A stretch of DNA of 30,830 nt from JBBSMX01 sp038232935. GTDB lineage: Bacteria > Bacteroidota > Rhodothermia > Rhodothermales > JANQRZ01. Position 1 is the stretch's first letter. Each line of letters begins with the position of its first letter. Of this stretch, positions 24,199 through 30,830 are shown in pieces. The position numbers were made by a program, and so were the translations under genes. The notes under the pieces are model-generated. The model was not told the DNA's origin, made no database searches, and was given only the letters and a program-made list of their open reading frames with translations. The stretch is taken from positions 1 to 30,830 of the forward strand of contig JBBSMX010000038.1 of assembly GCA_038232935.1 (NCBI GenBank), in the 5' to 3' direction.

Positions 24199-24498
24199 AT
24201 GTCTGCTATGAACCCGACCCTGACCGATAAGGCCAAGTGGCTGGCTCTCGCCGTGGGCTCTGCCTTCATCGCGAGCTTCGCCGTTAAAAACCTGCTGCGT
24301 GCAGGCTGGCGCACGTTCACGGACGACGATCCGCCGCTGAACCCGGCGTCCCTCGATACCGATTGGAACGAAGCCATCACATGGACCGTCGTTACCGGCG
24401 TCGCCGCCGGGCTGACCCGCCTCGTCGCTCGTCGCGGGGCTGCTGCTACCTGGCGCAACGTCACCGGCTCGCGACCGCCGGGTCTGGAGAAGCAATAA
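24199..24498 (+). CDS. DUF4235 small membrane protein
   Basis: This 99-residue protein has two hydrophobic segments (about residues 13-32 and 60-78) separated by a polar stretch with DWNEAITWTVVTGVAAGL, and ends in a TWRNVTGSRPPG-like tail. This layout fits DUF4235, a small membrane family of unknown function common in Actinobacteria and some other phyla. No signal peptide cleavage site is apparent, so both segments likely stay in the inner membrane. It is divergent from the carotenoid operon and lies 28 bases upstream of the DisA-thioredoxin fusion gene on the same strand, so the two are probably co-transcribed. No Shine-Dalgarno sequence is seen before the ATG. Confidence 0.75.
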   Translation: MSAMNPTLTDKAKWLALAVGSAFIASFAVKNLLRAGWRTFTDDDPPLNPASLDTDWNEAITWTVVTGVAAGLTRLVARRGAAATWRNVTGSRPPGLEKQ

Positions 24499-24526
24499 CC
24501 CGCGTTCCCACCATCCTGCTCAGCTT

Positions 24527-25723
24527 ATGGCTTCCATCCACCACGACGCCCTCCGCGAGGTCTGCTCCGGTCGTAGCGGCGTCAACCCCGATACGCTCGA
24601 AGCGGTCGTCTCCCTTGCCGTCGAGATCGCGCGCGAGGGGCGCGAAGGGCGGAAGATCGGGACGCTCTTCGTCGTGGGGGATACCGACGCCGTCCTCGCC
24701 CAGAGCCGCCCCCTCGTACTCGATCCGCTCTACGGGCATCCAGACGACGCGCGCCGCGTCGCCGATCCTGCCTTCCGCGAGACGGTGAAAGAACTCGCCC
24801 AGCTCGACGGCGGGTTCATCGTCCGCAACGACGGGGTCGTCGTCTCGGCGGCGCGCTACATCGACGCCTCCACCGAGGGGATCGATATTCCGCTCGGGCT
24901 CGGGAGCCGCCACATGGCCGGGGCCTCGATCACGCTGCGGACCGAGGCCGTCGCCGTCGTCGCCTCCGAGAGCTCCGTCGTGCGGATGTTCGACCGGGGC
25001 GAGATCGTCGCCGAGATCCTGCCGGAGCTGTGGATGCTCCGCCGCTACGCCGCCGACCTCGGCCTGCCTACCCTGCTCGACGGGCGCGCGCAGCGGTCAC
25101 AGGCGGATGATGGCTCGGTGATCGTCAGCCGGCCCTCGGGCAGCAGCAGCGCCGCTCCCCTCCGCGTTCCGGTGCAGGACCGCCGGATTCTGGCCCCGCC
25201 CGTCAGCGACCGCGACCATCGGCTCGGGCCGGACGACGCGGCCGTAACCGTCTTGATGTACGGCGACTACGAGTGCCCCTACTGTGCCCGCACGCACGGC
25301 CTGCTCGACACACTCCGCGAAGAGCTCGGCGGCGCCCTCCGTCTGGTGTACCGCCATTACCCACTCGTTCGCGTCCACGACCACGCGCAACGCGCCGCCG
25401 AGGCGTCCGAATCGGCAGGCGCTCAGGGTCAGTTCTGGCCGATGCACGACGCCCTCACCGCCCACCATGACGCGCTCAGCTCCGACCGCATCGACACGCT
25501 CGCCGAGGGCCTCGGGCTGAACATGGAACGCTTCAACGAGCAGCTCGACACCCACGCCTTCGCCGACCGCGTCCGCGCCGACTACCGCAGCGGCGTGCAG
25601 AGCGGGGTAGATGCCACGCCCGCGCTCTTTATCAACGGGCAGCGATACGAAGGGAAGCTACGGATTGACCCACTGCGCGACGCGATTTCGGCGGCAGCGG
25701 CACCACCCACGCGGAGCGTCTGA
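24527..25723 (+). CDS. Diadenylate cyclase (DisA_N) domain fused to DsbA-like thioredoxin
   Basis: One 398-residue frame carries two unrelated domains. Residues about 20-180 resemble the DisA_N (DAC) fold that makes cyclic di-AMP. LDGGFIV (93-99) aligns with the DGA motif, GLGSRHMAGASIT (124-136) with the RHR motif, and VVASESSVVRMFDRGEIV is the closing strand pair. Both motifs deviate (DGG, RHM), so activity is uncertain. After a Ser/Pro-rich linker (about 190-228), residues 229-398 are a DsbA/thioredoxin_4 domain. It has GDYECPYC with CPYC at 250-253, YRHYPLVRVHDHA, and the cis-proline segment DATPALFING (363-371). The same thioredoxin type is found fused to NhaA antiporters. No signal peptide is present, so both domains should be cytosolic. 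The NRDE gene starts two bases after its stop. Confidence 0.88.
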   Translation: MASIHHDALREVCSGRSGVNPDTLEAVVSLAVEIAREGREGRKIGTLFVVGDTDAVLAQSRPLVLDPLYGHPDDARRVADPAFRETVKELAQLDGGFIVRNDGVVVSAARYIDASTEGIDIPLGLGSRHMAGASITLRTEAVAVVASESSVVRMFDRGEIVAEILPELWMLRRYAADLGLPTLLDGRAQRSQADDGSVIVSRPSGSSSAAPLRVPVQDRRILAPPVSDRDHRLGPDDAAVTVLMYGDYECPYCARTHGLLDTLREELGGALRLVYRHYPLVRVHDHAQRAAEASESAGAQGQFWPMHDALTAHHDALSSDRIDTLAEGLGLNMERFNEQLDTHAFADRVRADYRSGVQSGVDATPALFINGQRYEGKLRIDPLRDAISAAAAPPTRSV

Positions 25724-25725
25724 TC

Positions 25726-26493
25726 ATGTGCGTCCTGTTCGTAGCTCGCGAGGTACACCCCGAGCTTCCTCTCATCGTCGCCTCCAACCGTGACGAAGCG
25801 CACGCGCGGCCGACGGCGCAGGCGGCACATTGGGACGATTGCCCTCACGTGCTCGCCGGCCGCGACCTAAAGGCGGGCGGGACGTGGTCCGGCGTCACGA
25901 CGGCCGGCCGCTGGGCGGCGCTCACGAACATCCGTGCGCCCGAGTGGATCGGCACGGAAGCCCCTCGCTCGCGCGGAGCCCTCGTCGCTGACTACCTCTG
26001 CGGCGACGACGACCCCGACGATTACGCCGATGCCATTACCGCCGAGCGCGCTAAGTATGGGGGCTTCAATCTGCTCGTCGGCACTCTCGACGCGCTGTGG
26101 TATTGTTCGAGCAGGATGAGCGCTCCGCGCCGCCTAGACGCCGGGGTGTACGGGTTGAGCAACGGTGCGCTCGACGATCCGTGGCCGAAGGTGGCGCGCG
26201 GCGGCCGGGCTTTTCAGCAGTGGGTGGAAACCGAAGGGCTCGATGAGGAGTCGCTGTTCGCGCTCATGCGGGACGAAACACGCGCACCGGATCCGTTGCT
26301 GCCGCAGACCGGGGTCGGTGTGGAGAAGGAGCGGATGCTTTCCCCGCTGTTCATCGTCAGTCCGTCGTACGGGACGCGAGCGACGACGCTGCTCACGATC
26401 CACCACGACGGTACGGCGCGCTTCGTCGAACGCTCGTTCCAACCAGACGGCACGGCGGCTGAAACCGTGGCGTACGATTTTCGCGTGGCATGA
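25726..26493 (+). CDS. NRDE family protein (TANGO2-like)
   Basis: The 255-residue protein starts MCVLFVAREVHP and carries the name-giving ASNRDEAHARPT near residues 19-30. Later come GTWSGVTTAGRWAALTN and RSRGALVADYL, all hallmarks of the NRDE/TANGO2 family. Cys2 is a conserved N-terminal residue and suggests an Ntn-hydrolase-like fold. TANGO2 homologues have been linked to haem handling and acyl-CoA or lipid metabolism in eukaryotes; the bacterial role is undefined. It is cytosolic (no signal peptide) and is separated by only two bases from the DisA-thioredoxin gene, so the pair is almost certainly co-transcribed. Whether it works with the upstream fusion is unknown. Confidence 0.88.
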   Translation: MCVLFVAREVHPELPLIVASNRDEAHARPTAQAAHWDDCPHVLAGRDLKAGGTWSGVTTAGRWAALTNIRAPEWIGTEAPRSRGALVADYLCGDDDPDDYADAITAERAKYGGFNLLVGTLDALWYCSSRMSAPRRLDAGVYGLSNGALDDPWPKVARGGRAFQQWVETEGLDEESLFALMRDETRAPDPLLPQTGVGVEKERMLSPLFIVSPSYGTRATTLLTIHHDGTARFVERSFQPDGTAAETVAYDFRVA

Positions 26494-26592
26494 GCCGCGG
26501 CGAGGCTCGCACCCGTATCCTCTCCAAGCGCCCGGCGTGTCGCTCTCGATGGGCGCTGTGGTCGTAAGCCCTTCCTCTTTTTTTGGTTGTTT

Positions 26593-27669
26593 ATGGCATC
26601 ACCGCCACCATCTCGTACGAGCCGCCGCGCCGTCCTCCGCGCCAACGACGGGCAGTCCTCCGATGGGCATCGCCCCGAAGAGATGCGCGCCACGATGGAC
26701 CGGTCGAAGAGTGGAGCGCCGGCCTCCGGCCACGCCGTGCGTGACCTGTTCTCGACGGACGAGATCTTTCAACGGCTCGTCGCTACGGCGGACGAGGAGT
26801 TCGTCCGCTCAACGCGGCTGCTGTTCCTCTCTGGCCTCGCCGCCGGACTGTCCATCGGGCTCACACTGATGGCCCGGAGCGCCGCCACGGCTGCCGTCCC
26901 CGGCGATCCGAGCGGGCTCGTCGGCAACCTGCTGTACCCTATCGGCTTCCTCCTCATCGTCCTCGGGCGCTACCAACTCTTTACGGAGAACACGCTCACG
27001 CCGGTGACGCTCGTGCTGACGCGGATCGCTGCGATTCCGCAGCTCCTCCGGGTGTGGGGGGTCGTCCTCGTGGCGAACGTGCTGGGCGCGGCGCTCGTCG
27101 CCCTCGTGCTGGCGAAGACGGGTGTGCTGGATGCGGACACCGCCGCCGTCGCACGGAGCTTCGGTCTGCACGGGATCGAGACGGGATGGGGGCCGCTCTT
27201 CTGGAAGGCCGTGATCGCCGGGTGGCTCGTCGCGAGCATGGTGTGGCTGAACCACGCCGCGCGTGACACCGTCAGCCGGTTCTTCATCGTCTTCTTCATC
27301 ATGTACATCGTCCCGAGCGCGGACCTCTTCCACTGCATCACGGGGGCCTGTGAGGTATTCTTCCTCATGTTCCAGGGCGAAGCCGGACTCGGTGACTTCG
27401 CGCACTTCTTCAGCGCCGTCGTGCTCGGCAACACCGTCGGCGGCGTGCTCCTCGTCGCCATCCTCAACAACGCGCAGACGCGGGAGCGTCGCTTCCCCGA
27501 CCGCGACTTCGGCGAGCTGACGCTGACGTGGCGGGAGTTCCTCTTCCGCCTCGAACCGGGCGAGGCTGCGAAGGCCAAGCCGCCCGCCGACACGCCCGAG
27601 CGCGCCGTGGAGGAGGATAGTATGCTCGACCGCCCGATTCCCAACGAAGCCACCCCGGCTCATGGCTGA
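26593..27669 (+). CDS. Formate/nitrite transporter family protein
   Basis: This 358-residue membrane protein has a polar N-terminus of about 70 residues and then six hydrophobic helices of the FNT (FocA/NirC/YfdC) fold. Evidence includes FLSGLAAGLSIGL, a GFLLIVLGRYQLFTENTLT segment after the second helix, and ADLFHCITGACEVF and FFSAVVLGNTVGGVL in the later helices. The FNT fold passes small monovalent anions such as formate or nitrite; YfdC-like members with long tails are less well characterised, and this one looks closest to them. The ATG at 26593 is chosen; an in-frame TTG two codons earlier is less likely. The gene overlaps the following reductase gene by 8 bases. Confidence 0.85.
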   Translation: MASPPPSRTSRRAVLRANDGQSSDGHRPEEMRATMDRSKSGAPASGHAVRDLFSTDEIFQRLVATADEEFVRSTRLLFLSGLAAGLSIGLTLMARSAATAAVPGDPSGLVGNLLYPIGFLLIVLGRYQLFTENTLTPVTLVLTRIAAIPQLLRVWGVVLVANVLGAALVALVLAKTGVLDADTAAVARSFGLHGIETGWGPLFWKAVIAGWLVASMVWLNHAARDTVSRFFIVFFIMYIVPSADLFHCITGACEVFFLMFQGEAGLGDFAHFFSAVVLGNTVGGVLLVAILNNAQTRERRFPDRDFGELTLTWREFLFRLEPGEAAKAKPPADTPERAVEEDSMLDRPIPNEATPAHG

Positions 27670-28660
27670 GACCTACCGCAAGCTCATCGCGACGACCCTC
27701 ACCCCGCACTTCCGTGAGGCCGCCGAACTCGTGGAGGAGACCGTGCCGGAACCGGGGTCAGGCCAGCTCCTCGTTCGCAATCTCTACGCAGGGGTGAACG
27801 CGACGGACGTGAATATCACCGCCGGGCGCTACTCGTCCGACCCGACGCTACCCTTCGACCTCGGTGCCGAAGCGGTCGGAGTCGTGGAGGCGGTGGGGGA
27901 GGGCGTCGAGGGTTTCGCTCCCGGTGATGCGGTGGCGACGGGCAGCGTCGGGGGCGGCTACCGCGAGGTACAACTCGTCGAAGCGCGCCACGCCGTGCCC
28001 GTCCCCGAAGCCTCACCGGAAGTGCTCTCCATCTTCGTCAGTGGCCTCACTGCCTCGATCGCGCTCGACGAGGTCGGGCGGATGGGGAGCGGCGAGACGG
28101 TGTTTGTGACGGCGGCGGCGGGCGGGACGGGGCAGTACGCCGTGCAACTCGCGAAGCGGGCCGGCAACCGCGTGATCGGCACATGCGGCTCGGAAGAGAA
28201 AGTGGAGTTGCTACGGGAACTGGGCTGCGACCGGCCGATCAACTACCGCGAGGAGGACGTGCGGCGCGTGCTCAAAGACGAAGCGCCGAACGGGCTCGAC
28301 CTCGTCTACGAAAGCGTCGGGCGGGAGCTGTTTGACACGGCGCTCGGCGCGCTCGCCGTGCGGGGGCGGCTGCTGTGTATCGGCTACGTCAGCGAGTACG
28401 TCGATGGCGTCGAGACCGTGCGGCGACCACGGGTGTATACCCGGCTGCTCGGCAAGTCGGCGTCGGTGCACGGGTTCTTCCTGCCGCATTTCCGGGAGCA
28501 CTTCCGCGACCACACCGCGAAGCTGCTCGGCCTCGTTCGCACCGGCGAACTGACCGTCGCCATCGACTCGGCCGGGTTCGAGGGCGTCGATTCCATCGTG
28601 GACGCCGTCGAGTACCTGCACAGTGGGCAGAGCAAAGGCAAGCTCGTCGTCAAGCTCTGA
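27662..28660 (+). CDS. PTGR3/ZADH2-like NADPH-dependent enone reductase (MDR superfamily)
   Basis: The 332-residue medium-chain dehydrogenase/reductase has a GroES-like N-terminal domain and a Rossmann domain with VTAAAGGTGQYAVQLAKRAG (151-158 core). Lines such as LVRNLYAGVNATDVNITAGR, LGCDRPINY and LVYESVGRELFD closely follow vertebrate PTGR3 (ZADH2), an NADPH-dependent reductase of 15-keto prostaglandins and related enones, as I recall that sequence. No structural-zinc cysteine cluster is seen, in line with the quinone-oxidoreductase branch. The likely reaction is reduction of an alpha,beta-unsaturated carbonyl, such as a lipid enone or 2-enoyl intermediate. Its start overlaps the upstream transporter gene by 8 bases, and an SDR gene follows after 45 bases. 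Confidence 0.87.
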   Translation: MAETYRKLIATTLTPHFREAAELVEETVPEPGSGQLLVRNLYAGVNATDVNITAGRYSSDPTLPFDLGAEAVGVVEAVGEGVEGFAPGDAVATGSVGGGYREVQLVEARHAVPVPEASPEVLSIFVSGLTASIALDEVGRMGSGETVFVTAAAGGTGQYAVQLAKRAGNRVIGTCGSEEKVELLRELGCDRPINYREEDVRRVLKDEAPNGLDLVYESVGRELFDTALGALAVRGRLLCIGYVSEYVDGVETVRRPRVYTRLLGKSASVHGFFLPHFREHFRDHTAKLLGLVRTGELTVAIDSAGFEGVDSIVDAVEYLHSGQSKGKLVVKL

Positions 28661-28705
28661 GCACCGCTCTGGGAGCGCCGCGCGCTTCCGCCAACCACCG
28701 CACGC

Positions 28706-29488
28706 ATGCAGACAGAAACCAGCATCCGCGACCGCTTCCGCCTCGACGGGAAGGTCGCCGTCGTCACCGGCGCGTCGAAAGGGATCGGCGAGTCGATCGC
28801 GCGCGGCCTTGCCGAATTCGGTGCCCATGTCGTCGTCAGCAGCCGGAAGCAAGAGGCCGTGGACGAAGTCGCCGATGCCCTCCGCGCCGATGGGTTCGAA
28901 GCCACCGGCCTCGCCTGTCACGTGGGCGACGTGGAGGCCATCTCGGCCTTCGTGGACCGCGTCGTGGACGAGCGAGGTGGGATCGATATTGTCGTCAACA
29001 ACGCGGCGGCGAACCCGGTGTACGGCCCGATTGAGGACACCGGCACGGACGCGTTCGACAAAATCATGGACGTGAACCTGCGCGGGCCGTTCGAGCTCTG
29101 CAAACGCGCGCTCCCGTCGCTGCGGGCGCGGGGCGGCGGGAGCATCGTCAACATCTCGTCGATCGGCGGGCTCAACCCGGAGCCGGGGATCGGCATGTAC
29201 AGCGTCAGCAAGGCCGCGCTCATCAACCTGACGAAGGTGATGGCGAAGGAGTGGGGGCCTGATGGCGTCCGCGCGAACGCGATTTGCCCCGGCTTCGTCC
29301 AGACCAAGTTCAGCCGGGTGATGTGGGAGAACGATGCGCTGCTCGGCGAGCTCGAGACGCGGCTCCCGCTCGGCCGGATCGGGCAGGCGGAGGAGATGGC
29401 CGGGCTCGCCGTCTTCCTCGCCTCCGACGCCGCGAGCTACTGCACCGGTGGCGTCTTCCTCGCCGACGGCGGCTACATGCTGATATGA
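28706..29488 (+). CDS. Short-chain dehydrogenase/reductase (SDR)
   Basis: The 260-residue classical SDR has the cofactor motif TGASKGIG (21-28), NNAA (98-101), a catalytic serine in NISSIGG (S152) and the YxxxK pair Y165/K169 in MYSVSK, ending with an SDR-type FLADGGYML tail. The SR residues after VVVSS suggest NADP(H), since an arginine follows the second beta strand. It resembles FabG/DHRS4-type reductases for 3-oxoacyl or carbonyl substrates. The stop codon TGA overlaps the ATG of the following acyl-CoA dehydrogenase gene, and it lies 45 bases after the PTGR3-like gene. Together these indicate one operon for an acyl-CoA or hydroxy/oxo-acid pathway. Confidence 0.92.
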   Translation: MQTETSIRDRFRLDGKVAVVTGASKGIGESIARGLAEFGAHVVVSSRKQEAVDEVADALRADGFEATGLACHVGDVEAISAFVDRVVDERGGIDIVVNNAAANPVYGPIEDTGTDAFDKIMDVNLRGPFELCKRALPSLRARGGGSIVNISSIGGLNPEPGIGMYSVSKAALINLTKVMAKEWGPDGVRANAICPGFVQTKFSRVMWENDALLGELETRLPLGRIGQAEEMAGLAVFLASDAASYCTGGVFLADGGYMLI

Positions 29489-30693
29489 CTCGGCCTTCGA
29501 TGGATACGGATCCCCTCGCCGACCTGCTACCTCGCGTGCGCGACTTCGTCCGTGACACCGTGCGTCCGCTCGAACGCCACCTGCTTGTGCACGACTTCGA
29601 CGGGCTCGAAGCAGGCATGGCCGAGGCCCGGCAGAAGGCGAAAGCCGCCGGGCTGTGGAACCTGCAACTCCCCGAGGCGGTCGGCGGGCTCGGTCTCACG
29701 CTCCCGGAGTTTGGGCGCGTCAGCGAGGCGCTCGGCACGAGCCCGCTCGGGCATATCGTCTGCAACGGGCAGGCGCCGGACGCGGGCAACATGGAGATCC
29801 TGCTGGAGCACGCGACGGACGCGCAACGCACGCGCTTTCTCGACCCGCTCCTCCGAGGCGATGTCCGCTCTTGCTTCGCGATGACCGAGCCCGAGCACGC
29901 CGGCTCCAATCCCGCCGTCCTCTCGACTACGGCCCGCCGCGACGGCGACGACTACGTGCTCGACGGCCACAAGTGGTTCACGACAGCGGCCGATGGTGCG
30001 GCCTTCGCCATCGTGATGGCGGTGACGAGCCCCGAGGTGGAGAGCCCCTACGCCCGTGCCAGCCAGTTCATCGTCCCGACGGACACGCCGGGGTTCGAGC
30101 ACGTTCGCCGGTTGCCAGTGATGGGGGACGAGGGACAGGGGTGGTTTTCACACTCAGAGATCCGGTTCGAGGACTGCCGTGTGCCCGTCGCGAACCGGCT
30201 CGGGCCGGAAGGTGCGGGCTTCCTCATCGCCCAGGAACGGCTCGGCCCAGGCCGCATCCACCATTGCATGCGCTGGATCGGCGTCTGCGAGCGGGCGTTC
30301 GCGATGATGTGCGAGCGAGCAGCGACGCGCGAGCTTGCGCCCGGAAAGCCGCTCGCCACGCGGCAGGCCGTCCAGTTCTGGATCGCCGAGAGCCGCGCCG
30401 AGATCGACGCCGCGCGGCTGCTCGTCCTCGACGCCGCCGAGCAGATCGAGCGCGACGGCGCGCGGGCAGCGCGGGCCGCGATCTCCGCCATCAAGTTCTA
30501 CGTCGCCGACGTGCTGATGCGCGTGCTGGACCGGGCGATCCAGGTCCACGGTGCGCTCGGCGTCACCGACGATACGCTCCTTGCGTTCTGGTACCGCCAC
30601 GAACGCGGCGCCCGCATCTACGACGGCCCCGACGAGGTCCACAAAACCGTCGTCGCCCGCGAGGTGCTGAAGGGCTACGGCCTGAAGCTCTGA
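29485..30693 (+). CDS. Acyl-CoA dehydrogenase, ACAD10/11-like
   Basis: The 402-residue flavoprotein has an N-terminal helical domain, the FAD-contacting FAMTEPEHAGSNPA and GHKWFTTAADGA segments, and GPEGAGFLIAQERLGPGRIHH. The C-terminal helices contain VHGALGVTDD and RIYDGPDEVHKTVVAREVL. The GPDEVH motif near the C-terminus is typical of the ACAD10/11 branch rather than of medium-chain enzymes. It should oxidise an acyl-CoA to the 2-enoyl-CoA using electron-transfer flavoprotein. The ATG at 29485 overlaps the SDR stop codon (ATGA), so this start is preferred over a later ATG at 29500. No adjacent aminoglycoside-phosphotransferase-like kinase gene is present, although ACAD10/11-type pathways often have one. 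Confidence 0.92.
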   Translation: MTRPSMDTDPLADLLPRVRDFVRDTVRPLERHLLVHDFDGLEAGMAEARQKAKAAGLWNLQLPEAVGGLGLTLPEFGRVSEALGTSPLGHIVCNGQAPDAGNMEILLEHATDAQRTRFLDPLLRGDVRSCFAMTEPEHAGSNPAVLSTTARRDGDDYVLDGHKWFTTAADGAAFAIVMAVTSPEVESPYARASQFIVPTDTPGFEHVRRLPVMGDEGQGWFSHSEIRFEDCRVPVANRLGPEGAGFLIAQERLGPGRIHHCMRWIGVCERAFAMMCERAATRELAPGKPLATRQAVQFWIAESRAEIDAARLLVLDAAEQIERDGARAARAAISAIKFYVADVLMRVLDRAIQVHGALGVTDDTLLAFWYRHERGARIYDGPDEVHKTVVAREVLKGYGLKL

Positions 30694-30715
30694 CTCAACG
30701 TCAGTCGCGGGTTGA

Positions 30716-30829
30716 TCAGATCGAGGCAATTCCTGCGTAGCAGAGGTTCAGATGCACCAGCTTCAGCAACGACACGCTCCAGAGACCTTGCCACGAACGG
30801 GCGTAGACCCGGTCGCAGAACCGATCCCA
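30716..30829 (-). CDS. Probable C-terminal end of a transposase, incomplete
   Basis: On the minus strand the window edge opens into a 37-residue frame ending at TGA (30716-30718), reading WDRFCDRVYARSWQGLW and then SVSLLKLVHLNLCYAG. The Trp/Leu/aromatic-rich pattern resembles the last helix of DDE transposases, but the family cannot be named from so little. Its stop codon is 22 bases from that of the acyl-CoA dehydrogenase. It could also be an unrelated gene. Confidence 0.35.
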   Translation of the reverse strand, partial: WDRFCDRVYARSWQGLWSVSLLKLVHLNLCYAGIASI

Positions 30830-30830
30830 C

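Noticed and set aside
26528..26584. Hairpin plus a run of seven T between the NRDE and FNT genes
   Set aside because: The six-pair stem (GCGCCC/GGGCGC) has a long loop and is more than 20 bases from the T run, so it does not form a convincing terminator.

Overview
The window looks like a chromosomal segment of a GC-rich member of the Rhodothermota/Bacteroidota lineage (Rhodothermales, for example a Rubricoccaceae or Salinibacteraceae relative). This placement is inferred from gene content. One secreted protein ends in a type IX secretion (T9SS) sorting domain. There is a TonB-dependent receptor with a carboxypeptidase-like N-terminal domain followed by a lipoprotein. A carotenoid operon joins crtB to cruF and to glycosyl- and acyltransferases, as expected for salinixanthin-like acyl glycosides. 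The best promoter (cold-shock gene) has the Bacteroidota form TTG-N19-TAcTTTG, and most starts lack a Shine-Dalgarno sequence.

Layout. 1-1238: tail of an IS110 transposase, then an AT-rich orphan gene joining a TIR domain to a Mog1/PsbP-like domain; this looks acquired. 1347-4560 (minus): an MsbA-type ABC exporter and murA. 4801-6165 (minus): a T9SS cargo protein built from ten 28-residue repeats, with a strong terminator. 6429-9797: cysteine desulfurase, a short MscS channel, a YqgE/AlgH protein and a lipase-like hydrolase. 9868-14991: a lipoprotein with four fasciclin domains, divergent from a TonB receptor/lipoprotein pair. 14995-18292: a polyprenol/phytol-kinase-like membrane protein, a dienelactone-hydrolase lipoprotein, an IS630 element inserted exactly in the stop codon of thiE, and thiE. 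18475-19263: a cold-shock protein and a LapA-like membrane protein.

19348-23975 (minus) is a carotenoid operon transcribed cruF, crtB, acyltransferase, an unknown exported protein, then a glycosyltransferase. It ends in a hairpin terminator. Together these genes can condense GGPP to phytoene, hydrate the end of the carotenoid, and add a sugar and a fatty acyl group.

24199-26493 (plus) holds a DUF4235 membrane protein, a single open frame fusing a diadenylate-cyclase (DisA_N) domain to a DsbA-like thioredoxin domain with a CPYC motif, and an NRDE/TANGO2 protein starting 2 bases later. The fusion is the most unusual protein here: it suggests redox-linked c-di-AMP signalling. 26593-30693 continues with a formate/nitrite-type transporter, a PTGR3-like reductase, an SDR and an ACAD10/11-like acyl-CoA dehydrogenase. 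These four are linked by overlaps or short gaps and look like a fatty- or hydroxy-acid catabolic set. The right edge carries what is probably the C-terminus of another transposase.

No intergenic stretch exceeds 300 bases. I found no tRNA, rRNA or CRISPR array.
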